A DNA stretch of 64,000 nucleotides from DATAXP01 sp963708675 (lineage in GTDB: Bacteria > Planctomycetota > Planctomycetia > Pirellulales > PNKZ01): positions 496,001 to 560,000 of the forward strand of contig CAVPTO010000004.1 in assembly GCA_963708675.1 (NCBI GenBank). Reading direction: 5' to 3'. Both the position numbers and the translations under genes were made by a program. The notes beneath the pieces were generated by a model, which worked only from the letters and a program-made list of their open reading frames with translations, was not told the DNA's origin and ran no database searches. Positions 26,333 to 34,513 of the stretch are shown piece by piece. The number at the start of each line of letters is the position of its first letter. Position 1 is the stretch's first letter.

Positions 26333-27747
26333 ATGGCCACCGACATTAAATCCGACTTCGACGTCGGCCTCGGCGAAATCAACAAGTACGATTTCCGCAA
26401 CGAGGAAAAGTACACGTTCAAAAGCCGCAAGGGACTCGATCCCGAGATCGTCAACATGATCTCGGACATGAAGAACGAGCCCGAGTGGATGCGCAAGTTC
26501 CGCCTGCGAAGCCTCGAGATTTTCAACTCGAAGCCGATGCCGCACTGGGGTGGCGCGATCGACCTGAACTTTCAGGACATCTTCTATTACATCAAGCCGT
26601 CCGACCGCCAGGGCCGCAACTGGGAAGACGTTCCGGCCGACATCAAGAAGACATTCGATCGTCTCGGCATTCCCGAGGCCGAGAAGAAGTTCTTGGCCGG
26701 CGTGAAGGCGCAGTACGAAAGCGAAGTCGTCTACGGTTCGTTGCGTGAAGACCTCTCGGCCAAAGGTGTAATCTTCACCGACACCGACTCGGCAATCCGC
26801 GAGTATCCGGACCTCGTGCATCGAGTATTTCAGCACCGTCATCCCGCCGGAAGACAACAAGTTCGCGGCCCTCAACTCGGCCGTTTGGAGCGGCGGTTCG
26901 TTCATCTATGTCCCCAAGGGCGTGAAGATCGACTTCCCGCTGCAGGCCTACTTCCGCATCAACGCCGAGAACATGGGGCAGTTCGAACGGACGCTGATCA
27001 TCGTCGACGAAGGTGCCGCAGATTCACTACGTCGAAGGCTGCACCGCCCCGATGTACAGCACCGAAAGCCTGCACTCGGCCGTCGTCGAAATCATCGTCA
27101 AGAAGCACGCTCGCTGCCGTTACACGACGATCCAAAACTGGGCGAACAACATCTACAACCTCGTCACCAAGCGGGCCATGGCCTACGAAGACGCGACGAT
27201 GGAATGGATCGACGGCAACCTCGGCAGCCGGCTGACGATGAAATACCCGGCCGTCTACATGATGGAACCCGGCGCTCGCGGCGAAGTGTTGTCGATCGCC
27301 TTCGCTTCGCACGGCCAGCATCAAGATGCCGGCGCGAAGATGGTGCACTGCGCTCCGCACACGAGCAGCCGCATCATCTCGAAGTCGATCTCCAAAAACG
27401 GCGGCCGCGCCAGCTACCGCGGTCTTGTGAAGGTCGAACCGAACGCAGCCAAGAGCAAGAGCAACGTCGTTTGCGACGCGCTCATTCTCGATCCTCAAAG
27501 CCGCAGCGATACGTATCCGTACATCGAAATCGAGAACCAAGACGTGAGCATCGGCCACGAGGCCAGCGTTTCGCGCATCGGTGAAGAACAACTCTTCTAT
27601 CTCACGAGCCGCGGCCTCAGCGAGGCCGAAGCCAGCACCATGATCGTCAACGGATTCATCGAGCCGCTCGTTCGCGAGCTGCCGATGGAATACGCCGTCG
27701 AGATGAACCGCCTCATCGAGCTTCAGATGGAAGGAACCGTCGGTTAG
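26333..27747 (+). CDS. sufB: Fe-S cluster assembly scaffold SufB, interrupted by two apparent frameshifts
   Basis: SufB forms the scaffold with SufC and SufD. Read through three frames, the gene encodes about 470 residues, the normal SufB length: GLGEINKYDFRNEEKYTFKS at the start, then NKFAALNSAVWSGGSFIYVP, then IHYVEGCTAPMYSTESLHSA and the C-terminal RGLSEAEASTMIVNGFIEPL. The frame moves +1 near 26819-26826 (after REYPDLV) and +1 again near 27012-27016 (before QIHYVEGC), consistent with one extra base at each point. Both protein halves are otherwise highly conserved, so sequence error is the simplest explanation. If real, the gene would be dead. Confidence 0.9.
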
Positions 27748-27764
27748 ACGACGAGGTTCGAATC

Positions 27765-28313
27765 ATGGCAACCATCGTGTGGAACGCAACCGTCGAGGAT
27801 CTCTACCGCGTTGAAGGGAAAGCGGAGCTGGTCGACGGAGAGATTTTGCACATGCACGGCAGCGGCGATTTGCACGGCATCGCGACGGGGAATATCTTCG
27901 TGAGCCTGCACAGCTACGTGAAGCAGCACAGGGTCGGCGTCGCTTACGGCGACAATACCGTATTCCTTTGCGATTTGCCGAATCGTCGTTCCTTCAGTCC
28001 CGATTGTTGCTACTACACCGGGCCTCGCGCGGGTAAGAAGTTTTTACCGCAGCCGCCCGTGTTCGCCGTCGAAGTTCGTGGGCAAGAAGACGTCGGCCCC
28101 GGCGCGGAACGACGCATGGCACGCAAACGAGCCGACTACTTCGCTGCCGGCACTGAGGTCGTGTGGGACGTCGATCTCGACAGCGACGACACGATTCACG
28201 TCTATCGCAACGACAATCCCGAAGCACCCACCGTCTACCGACGTGGCGAAACCGCCGAGGCTGAGCCCGCCGTGCCTGGTTGGACTTTCGCCGTCGACGA
28301 GCTTTGGGCCTAG
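27765..28313 (+). CDS. Uma2-family putative restriction-endonuclease-fold protein
   Basis: The 182-residue protein fits the Uma2/DUF820 family: a YRVEGKAELVDGEILHMHG start, SFSPDCCYYTGP with the Asp of the PD-(D/E)xK fold, PPVFAVEVRGQED with the Glu, and RMARKRADYFAAGTEVVWDVD. These proteins are often duplicated in planctomycetes and cyanobacteria, and a nuclease role is presumed rather than shown. It sits between sufB and sufD, 17 bases after the sufB stop. Its presence inside a suf operon is unusual. Confidence 0.8.
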   Translation: MATIVWNATVEDLYRVEGKAELVDGEILHMHGSGDLHGIATGNIFVSLHSYVKQHRVGVAYGDNTVFLCDLPNRRSFSPDCCYYTGPRAGKKFLPQPPVFAVEVRGQEDVGPGAERRMARKRADYFAAGTEVVWDVDLDSDDTIHVYRNDNPEAPTVYRRGETAEAEPAVPGWTFAVDELWA

Positions 28314-28316
28314 TTC

Positions 28317-28664
28317 ATGGCCTCAGAGATCGTAGACGTTTCGTCTCAAGGAAAGTTTTGTGTGGGCGAGTATTACTATCGCTGTTATCCACTCCACGCG
28401 GACACCGAGGTTCGGGGGATCGTCCAGACTTGGATTTTTCAAGGCGTGGCGAAGAGCGAGTGCGGTTCGGTGAACTGTGACCGGCCAAATCATTTCTATA
28501 GGTTCGCGATGCACAGCGGCGGCGTCCGAGGAGCGATTGAAGAGAACTGGGCGGCCATACTGATTCCATCGTTGAAGCAAGCGGAAGAAAGCTTTTACAA
28601 TTGGAATGAACTGCCCGCCGCATTCGAAGAAACACGCACCTGCGTTATCGACCAAGATTGTTGA
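28317..28664 (+). CDS. Hypothetical protein between Uma2 gene and sufD
   Basis: The 115-residue ORF starts 3 bases after the Uma2 stop and ends 27 bases before sufD, so it probably belongs to the same transcript. It has five cysteines, several aromatic residues and no clear membrane segment or signal peptide. I do not recognise a family. The composition looks coding, and no reasonable alternative ORF covers this stretch. Confidence 0.5.
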   Translation: MASEIVDVSSQGKFCVGEYYYRCYPLHADTEVRGIVQTWIFQGVAKSECGSVNCDRPNHFYRFAMHSGGVRGAIEENWAAILIPSLKQAEESFYNWNELPAAFEETRTCVIDQDC

Positions 28665-28691
28665 AGAAAAGACAAGGCGTACACGAAGAGC

Positions 28692-29994
28692 ATGACGACC
28701 ACCGTTTCTAGGACAGGTTTCACGAACGAAACGTTCGAAGCATTTCTCGCCTCGCGCCGCGAGCCTGCGTGGCTCACCGATCTGCGGCGGCAGGCGTGGG
28801 CGAAGTTCAATGAACTTTCGTTGCCTTCGCGGCGCGAAGAAGAGTGGATGCGGACGGACATCCGCCTGTTCCGCTTCGACAAGTTCGGCTTGCCTGGCGA
28901 GTTGAACGCGGGCGCGAAGCCGCCCGAGGCGTTGCTCACGCATGGCGTCGACTTGGGCGGACACGCGACGACGCTCAATAGCCGCTCGTTTTCGGGCGAT
29001 CTGGCGGACGAGTACCGTCGGCAAGGCGTGCTCTTCGGCAGCCTCGACGAACTCGTGGCCGAGCACGGCGATCGAATCAAGAAGCATTTGTTCCGCGCCG
29101 TCGATTGGCGCGTCGACAAGTTCGCGGCGCTGCATGCCGCGTGCTGGTCGGGCGGAACGCTGCTGTACGTGCCGCGCGGCGTGAACGTCGAGAAGCCGCT
29201 GCACATGCTCACAGGGCTCGTGGATGGCGACGTCGATCTCTCACACACGCTCGTCGTCTTGGAAGACGGCGCTCAGGCTACGCTGTTGAGCGAAACCGCT
29301 GGCGATGACCGCCCTGCCCTGCACTGCGGCGCGATCGAACTGCTCGTCGGTCCGAATGCGAAGCTCCGCTATGTGAACCTCCAGAACTGGGGACGCGGCG
29401 TGTGGCACTTCGCGCATCAGAAGGCGCTCGTCGATCGCGATGCCCGATTGCAATGGACGATCGGCGCGCTCGGTAGTCGGCTGGCGAAAGTGAATCAGCA
29501 CGTCGCGCTCGTTGGCGATTATGCATCTACGCAGGTTAACGGCGTGATGTTCACCGAAGGCAAGCAACATCTCTCGTATCACACGCTGCAACATCATCGC
29601 GCGGCCAACTGCAAGAGCGACCTGCTCTACAAGGGCGCGCTGCAGGACCAATCGCATGTCGTGTGGCGAGGCATGATCAAGGTCGATCCCGGCGCAGAAA
29701 ACCAACGGCTACCAGCGGAACGACAACTTGATGTTGTCCGAGGCCGCGCGGGCTGATTCGATTCCTGGCCTCGAGATCGAAGCCGACGACGTGCGTTGCA
29801 CTCATGGCTCGACGGCCGGTCGCGTTGACGAGTCGCAAGTGTTCTACGCACGCTGCCGCGGGCTGACCCGCAAGGAAGCCATTCGCATGATCGTCGCCGG
29901 CTTCTTTCAACAGGTGTTCGATCGCATTCCGATCGAGAGCGTGCGCGACGCTTTGGGTGACGCCATCGGTCGACGCATTCGAGAGTTCGAATGA
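28692..29994 (+). CDS. sufD: Fe-S cluster assembly protein SufD, one apparent frameshift
   Basis: SufD partners SufB in the SufBC2D scaffold. The first 340 or so residues read in one frame (EPAWLTDLRRQAWAKFNELS, LYVPRGVNVEKPLHMLTGLV, KSDLLYKGALQDQSHVVWRG). After the conserved MIKVDPGA near 29695 the frame shifts, and the expected KTNGYQRNDNLMLS and ADSIPGLEIEADDVRCTHG continue in the next frame to 29994. A two-base loss inside a GCGCGC-like run would give exactly this and restore the usual GAQKTN. The corrected protein is about 434 residues, normal for SufD. Sequence error is more likely than gene loss. Confidence 0.88.
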
Positions 29995-31358
29995 CGTCGG
30001 CGCGGGTTGCGCTGATCGCACTCATTCTTGCGGGCGGCATTGCGCCTGTACGGGCCGCAGACGTCATCGGGCCTTCGGTCTCCGACTACGCCTCGATCCA
30101 GGAGGCTGTCGCTCGCAATCCGGGGCGCATGATCTATGTTCCCGCAGGCGATCACACCATATCGAAAAAGATCGCGCTGACGACCGAAGGCTGCGGCCTG
30201 TTCGGTCACGGTCGGATCATTCAAACGAACGTCGACGAACCAATTGTCGAAATCGAGCACGCTGCCGATGTGCGACTGAACGATCTCACGCTCACGCGAC
30301 CCGAAGGTGCGCAGGAAACGCGCTGCGAGGCGGTGCTGGCGATCGGGTGTCGCAACCTTTCGCTGAAAGATCTGCGCGTGGTCGACAATCGCTCGAACTC
30401 TGGGGCGATTTCATTGCGGGAATGTTCGATGTCTCGCATCTGTGGCTGCAACGTCGTGAATTACTCGCGAATCGCCATCGACGATCGCACGCGTGGCGAC
30501 ATGTACGGCTACGCGTTCCATTGCATCGACGGCAGCGGCATCGTCGTGCAGTACAGCAGGGGAACGTTAATCGAAGGCAATCGTATCGTTGAGCAGCATC
30601 TTTTGCCGACGCCCGAAGTGCAGCAGCGATACGACCTGGGCAAGTTCGTCAAAAAGAACGCCGTCAAAGCCACACTGATGAGCCAAAAGGTTTGGGACGA
30701 CGAGCGCGTGAACAACTGGCATCAAGGCTCGGCCATTGTCGTCACGGCGCCGGAGGTTTCGGACTACACGCAAATTCTTGGCAACACGATCGAGAACGCC
30801 GCGCAGGGCATCGACTTGCATGTCGATCACGTCATCGTCGCCAACAATATCGTGAACAATGCGTTCATCGGCATGAAGGCGATGCACGGCTCGCGGCACG
30901 TGCTGATCATCGGCAATCAGTTCTCGAAGAACGACCTGTGGGCGATCGGCTTGATGCCCGGCACCGCTTCGCATGCCGCGTCGGCTGCCTCGTCTGGTGA
31001 GTCAGCACGTGGACCAAATCACGACGGCGGATCGATCATCGCGAACAACGTTATCTCCGACTTCGGCTACGGGCATGCGCGCTGGATTTGGCGCGAGGCG
31101 AATGGTTATCCGATCCGTTTCGACACGAGCATCGTCGGTTCGCCGCCGCTTGAAGACGTGATCGTCCAGGGGAACATCGTCTATAACACTGGCAAGGACG
31201 GCTTGATTGTCGATGGCAACGTGACCGTCGAGCCGCCGCGATACAAGTATGCCGTTCTCTTGCCGACGGGTGACGGAGCCCCACGCGGCATTCATTTTTC
31301 GGGTAACCTGCTGCATCCGGGGACAGACGGCGTGTCGAACGTCGATCTGCCGCACTGA
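29991..31358 (+). CDS. Secreted right-handed beta-helix (pectate-lyase-like) protein
   Basis: The 455-residue protein has a signal peptide (ALIALILAGGIAPVRA), then a pectate-lyase-like opening, VSDYASIQEAVARNPGRMIYVPAG. A parallel beta-helix with repeated N-x-I and G-N-x-I turns follows (GTLIEGNRIVEQH, YTQILGNTIENA, HVIVANNIVNNA, VLIIGNQFSKN). Such proteins cleave or bind polysaccharides, and no catalytic Asp/Lys set is assigned. Its ATG overlaps the sufD stop by 4 bases, so it is translationally coupled to the Fe-S operon despite an unrelated likely role. Confidence 0.75.
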   Translation: MTSARVALIALILAGGIAPVRAADVIGPSVSDYASIQEAVARNPGRMIYVPAGDHTISKKIALTTEGCGLFGHGRIIQTNVDEPIVEIEHAADVRLNDLTLTRPEGAQETRCEAVLAIGCRNLSLKDLRVVDNRSNSGAISLRECSMSRICGCNVVNYSRIAIDDRTRGDMYGYAFHCIDGSGIVVQYSRGTLIEGNRIVEQHLLPTPEVQQRYDLGKFVKKNAVKATLMSQKVWDDERVNNWHQGSAIVVTAPEVSDYTQILGNTIENAAQGIDLHVDHVIVANNIVNNAFIGMKAMHGSRHVLIIGNQFSKNDLWAIGLMPGTASHAASAASSGESARGPNHDGGSIIANNVISDFGYGHARWIWREANGYPIRFDTSIVGSPPLEDVIVQGNIVYNTGKDGLIVDGNVTVEPPRYKYAVLLPTGDGAPRGIHFSGNLLHPGTDGVSNVDLPH

Positions 31359-31388
31359 CGCCACCACCCCTCGCAATCGATCGCATCC

Positions 31389-31703
31389 ATGTCCGACTTC
31401 GTTCGTGTCGCCAAAGTTTCCGATATCGCCGATCCCGGCCGAGAGTTGGTCGAAGTGGACGACCGTTTGATCGTGCTGTTGCACGTCGGCGGCGAGTTCT
31501 TCGCAATCGACGACGTGTGCACGCACGACGGCGGTCCGCTTGGCGAAGGAAAGCTCGAAGATCACACGATTGCATGCCCGCGGCATGGGGCCAAGTTCGA
31601 CATCCGCACCGGCAACGCCCTCACGATGCCCGCCACCCGGCCGACACACGTTCACGAAGTTCGCATCGACGGCGACGACGTGTTGGTGCGCGTGGTAGAA
31701 TGA
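31389..31703 (+). CDS. Rieske-type [2Fe-2S] ferredoxin
   Basis: The 104-residue protein has the two Rieske motifs, CTHDGGPLGEG (Cys and His) and CPRHGAKFDIRTG (Cys and His), which bind a 2Fe-2S cluster. It matches small ferredoxin subunits of non-heme oxygenases (NirD/BphF type). Rieske genes next to suf genes are seen in other bacteria, which suggests an electron-transfer or Fe-S-maturation role here. It is 30 bases downstream of the beta-helix gene and precedes the SufT-like gene. Confidence 0.9.
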   Translation: MSDFVRVAKVSDIADPGRELVEVDDRLIVLLHVGGEFFAIDDVCTHDGGPLGEGKLEDHTIACPRHGAKFDIRTGNALTMPATRPTHVHEVRIDGDDVLVRVVE

Positions 31704-31710
31704 CGTTTGA

Positions 31711-31842
31711 AACCCCTCTCCTTCCGGGAGAGGGTGGCGGCGCAGCCGCCGGGTGAGGGCGGGTTGAAGTAGAAGGCGATCACCATTTCAACCCGCCCTC
31801 ATCCGCCGCTTCGCGGCACCTTCTCCCGGAGGGAGAAGGGTT
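31711..31842. repeat. Intergenic palindromic repeat, CCCTCTCC/GGAGAAGGG family, copy 2
   Basis: This copy is nearly identical to 13649-13778, including the inner GGCGGCGCAGCCGCCGGGTG and GAGGGCGGGTTG modules. It separates the Rieske and SufT-like genes within the same operon direction. Two copies 18 kb apart with this level of identity imply recent dispersal or strong conservation. Confidence 0.88.
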
Positions 31843-31896
31843 CGAGTGACAATCCGAACCTCAATCGTCGAGACGACTCACGAAGGAACTGTAGCC

Positions 31897-32211
31897 ATGC
31901 CCATCACCGAAGATTCCGTTCGCGAAGCCCTGAAGGCGGTTGTCGATCCCGAGTTGTTCGTCAACATCGTCGACCTTGGGCTGATCTACACGGTCACGGT
32001 CGCCGAGAACGAAGACAAGAGCGATGTCTCGGTCGAAATGACGATGACCAGCCCCGCGTGTCCGGCAGGGCCGCAACTATTGGGAAATTCGAAGGACGCG
32101 GTCGGTCGCATGGAAGGCGTCGGCAACGTCGAGATCAAGCTCGTGATGACGCCGCCGTGGACACCTGATCGCATGACCGAGGATGCCCGCGACCAGTTGG
32201 GCATCTTTTAA
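31897..32211 (+). CDS. MIP18/DUF59 (SufT-like) Fe-S assembly factor
   Basis: The 104-residue protein shows the DUF59 pattern: REALKAVVDPELFVNIVDLGLIY (DPE and DLGL), MTMTSPACPAG with the conserved Cys, and VEIKLVMTPPWTPDRM. This is the MIP18/PaaD/SufT family, which helps mature or transfer Fe-S clusters. The start at 31897 follows a GAAGGA ribosome-binding site. The position after sufCBD and Rieske fits that role. Confidence 0.9.
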   Translation: MPITEDSVREALKAVVDPELFVNIVDLGLIYTVTVAENEDKSDVSVEMTMTSPACPAGPQLLGNSKDAVGRMEGVGNVEIKLVMTPPWTPDRMTEDARDQLGIF

Positions 32212-32221
32212 GCCGCAAGGT

Positions 32222-32332
32222 GCGCCCGGTTAGCCGCGACGCGCCAGCGGAGCGCGGGTTGTGCGCCACGTCGGTCAACAATGCGCTCGCCGCCAATCGC
32301 GCTCCGCTGGCGCGTCGCGGCTAACCGGGCGC
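32222..32332. repeat. Palindromic repeat, GGTTAGCCGCGAC family, copy 3
   Basis: Arms 32222-32256 and 32298-32332 are exact reverse complements (35 bases each) around a 41-base loop. The outer half matches the repeats at 12580-12660 and 25194-25243. It lies between the convergent SufT-like and PDZ genes and could end both transcripts, though no T-run follows. Confidence 0.88.
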
Positions 32333-32347
32333 TGGCAGATGATGGCC

Positions 32348-32971
32348 TTAGGGCGTCGATAGCGCCGGGCCGCGAGCGGGCTGCTCAAGCTCGGCAATGC
32401 GACGTTCTAACTCCTCGATCCGCCTTTCGAGCGCGTCGATGCGCGCCGCATCGGAGCTTCCGGAGATTGACGGATCAGGAAGCGGTGGGCTGACGGTCGC
32501 GTTCGCCGGAGGACTCAGCGCCGTGGAGGTTGCAGGCGTCGCACTCGATGGCGCCGTACTCGCGGAAGTCGTCGGACGACGGCCGAGCTGTACGCTCAAC
32601 GAGGTCGGAACACCGACGCGCTGAACCTGCACGACCAAGATCGCGCCCGGCCCTAGCCCGCGCAATGCCGCGGCAAAATCGCTCATTGAACGGATTGTCG
32701 TGGTGCCGACGGTGGTGATCAGATCGCCTGGCTTCAACCCCGACGCGTCAGCCGGGCCGCCGGGCATGCAATCGAGCACTCGCACGCCGGCGTTGTTCTC
32801 ATTTCGATCGTCAGCGATGAGTCCCAGGAAGCCCGGCTCGGCGGAGCGCGAGGTCGCGGCGCCGCGAAGTTGCGACTCGAGTTGATTCAACGCCGATTGT
32901 GCCCAAACTGGCGTCGCTGCAAGGCAAATCACACTCACGACGGTTACCGCACTCGCTTTGGTCAGCCGCAT
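32348..32971 (-). CDS. Secreted PDZ-domain protein with C-terminal coiled coil
   Basis: The 207-residue product starts at 32971 (AGGAG ribosome-binding site upstream) with a signal peptide MRLTKASAVTVVSVICLAAT ending near VWAQS. A single PDZ domain follows: FLGLIADDR, VRVLDCMPGGPADASGLKPG, LITTVGTTTIRSMSDFAAAL. Then come a Ser/Thr/Pro-rich linker and a heptad-like C-terminus, IDALERRIEELERRIAELEQ. It has no protease domain, so it is probably an adaptor or substrate-binding periplasmic protein. Confidence 0.75.
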   Translation of the reverse strand: MRLTKASAVTVVSVICLAATPVWAQSALNQLESQLRGAATSRSAEPGFLGLIADDRNENNAGVRVLDCMPGGPADASGLKPGDLITTVGTTTIRSMSDFAAALRGLGPGAILVVQVQRVGVPTSLSVQLGRRPTTSASTAPSSATPATSTALSPPANATVSPPLPDPSISGSSDAARIDALERRIEELERRIAELEQPARGPALSTP

Positions 32972-33069
32972 GGCCGCTGCTCCTGGAGTTCCGAAGATCG
33001 AGGCTTGTCTACTCGTTATTATAGGGCACTGTTGTTCGAAGCCATCGGAACAATCGCGCCGCGATCGAA

Positions 33070-34044
33070 ATGAGCAATGCACCGTTGAGTTTCGGGCCGC
33101 CAACGACCGCGCAACGTCGGCAGGTGCTCGAGATTCTCTTGTCGGCGCGTCCGTCGGAGGAAATCGCCTCGGCCGTCGACGAGCTGCTCGCCGCCGAGCG
33201 TGCGGGTGAGACGTCGCTCGACGGGCTCACGGCAGCATGGCGCGGCGGTCAGCCGGTGGCTGCGACATGGGTGCAGCGGCATGGCCAAGGGGGCGCCGAG
33301 CTTTGGCCTCCGCGCCGATCGCGAACCGAGCCGGCCGCAACTTCCGACGCCTTGCTCCGTCACGTGATCGACGACGCTTTCTCGCGGAGGGTGACAGTCG
33401 TTCAGTGTCTGGTACGCGAAGTGGACACAGAGGCGGTAACAAGTCTCCAATCCACCGGCTTCGCCAAGATTGCCAGCCTGCTCTACATGGTTTGCCTTGG
33501 TCGCGAGCTGTCGCGCGAATCGCCGGCGGCATCATCATCGGCGACTTCGCTGACCTTCGAGCCCTACCGCACGACCAACGCCGCTCGCATGGCCGCCGTC
33601 GTGGAGCGCACCTACGTGGGAACGCTCGATTGCCCGGGCTTGGGTGGTTTGCGTGATGTGCGAGATGTGATCGACGCCTACCACGCGACGGGGCGATTCG
33701 ATCCGGCATCGTGGTGGTTCGTGCGTCGCGAGGACGTCGACCATCAGGTTTCCGACATCGGCTGCGCGCTTATGACCGGTCACCCACGCAACACGCAGGC
33801 GGAACTCATGTACATGGGGCTCGTGCCCGAAGCGCGGAGCCAAGGGCTCGGACGCGAGGTTGTGCAGCACGTGAAGCGAGCCGCGCGGACTGCAGGGTTC
33901 CGCCGATTGGTCGTTGCCGTCGATCGCAACAACACGCCCGCGCTGAGAGTTTACGAGGGCGAGGGGTTTCACGTTTGGGATGAGCGCGACGTTTGGATCA
34001 AAACAAACGCGACGCCTACTGCCACGCAAAACGACGAGCAGTGA
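33070..34044 (+). CDS. GNAT-family N-acetyltransferase, two-domain
   Basis: The 324-residue protein ends in a GNAT domain: ELMYMGLVPEARSQGLGREV (acetyl-CoA-binding RxxGxG) and VAVDRNNTPALRVYEGEGFH. The N-terminal 150 residues look like a degenerate second acetyltransferase domain (VDELLAAERAG, FAKIASLLYMVCLGREL). The substrate is unknown. It is divergent from the PDZ gene and upstream of dnaA, with a large gap before dnaA. Confidence 0.82.
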   Translation: MSNAPLSFGPPTTAQRRQVLEILLSARPSEEIASAVDELLAAERAGETSLDGLTAAWRGGQPVAATWVQRHGQGGAELWPPRRSRTEPAATSDALLRHVIDDAFSRRVTVVQCLVREVDTEAVTSLQSTGFAKIASLLYMVCLGRELSRESPAASSSATSLTFEPYRTTNAARMAAVVERTYVGTLDCPGLGGLRDVRDVIDAYHATGRFDPASWWFVRREDVDHQVSDIGCALMTGHPRNTQAELMYMGLVPEARSQGLGREVVQHVKRAARTAGFRRLVVAVDRNNTPALRVYEGEGFHVWDERDVWIKTNATPTATQNDEQ

Positions 34045-34513
34045 TTCGCTCGGTGTTTTCGACAATTCTGCATCGATCGTGATTTTCGTCGGCACAAATC
34101 TCGTGCGGCAGTAATGGTTTGCAACGTTGGCGATTCACGTCGCGCACGACAGCGATCGACCGACGACAGGTTATCCACGACGTCGATTCGCGCGAGAAAA
34201 AAATCTTGAGCGTCGCGTTAGGATGCAACTCCAAGTGGATGCAGGAGTACGCAAACCGACGCTCGGCGCATCTTCGATGTGTGCAATCGGCGCGCTCGAA
34301 TCTCGTTTGACAGCGTCGCTAGCGTTCGTACAATCCACGCCTCGGACATGAGTCCAAAACGATCGACCGCACGAAACGTCGGCTCGATGCAGGCAGCTTC
34401 GCACCTCACAACACTCACGGCCGTGGCCCTCTTTTTTGGGCCGTGAGCAGTTCGCGTCAGCAAGTCGGAATCAACGTGCGCTCGCGGTGCGCGCACGACA
34501 GCAGGAAGTGACG
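34045..34513. other. Upstream region of dnaA
   Basis: This 469-base stretch has no convincing gene. It contains TTATCCACG at 34172-34180 (one mismatch from the DnaA-box consensus), weaker TCCAC words in both orientations (for example near 34231 and 34333), and an A-run at 34197-34203. It also has a strong promoter at 34307 and a CTCACGGCC/GGCCGTGAG inverted repeat just before dnaA. These features fit dnaA autoregulation, and an origin is possible but unproven. Confidence 0.45.
34307..34334 (+). promoter_or_regulatory. Predicted sigma-70 promoter for dnaA
   Basis: TTGACA (34307-34312) and TACAAT (34329-34334) are separated by 16 bases: a perfect -35 and a five-of-six -10. Transcription would start near 34341, about 170 bases before the dnaA ATG. 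Confidence 0.6.

Noticed and set aside
12580..32332. Repeats considered as a CRISPR array
   Set aside because: Copies are single, kilobases apart and palindromic over their full length, with no spacer-repeat periodicity and no cas genes.
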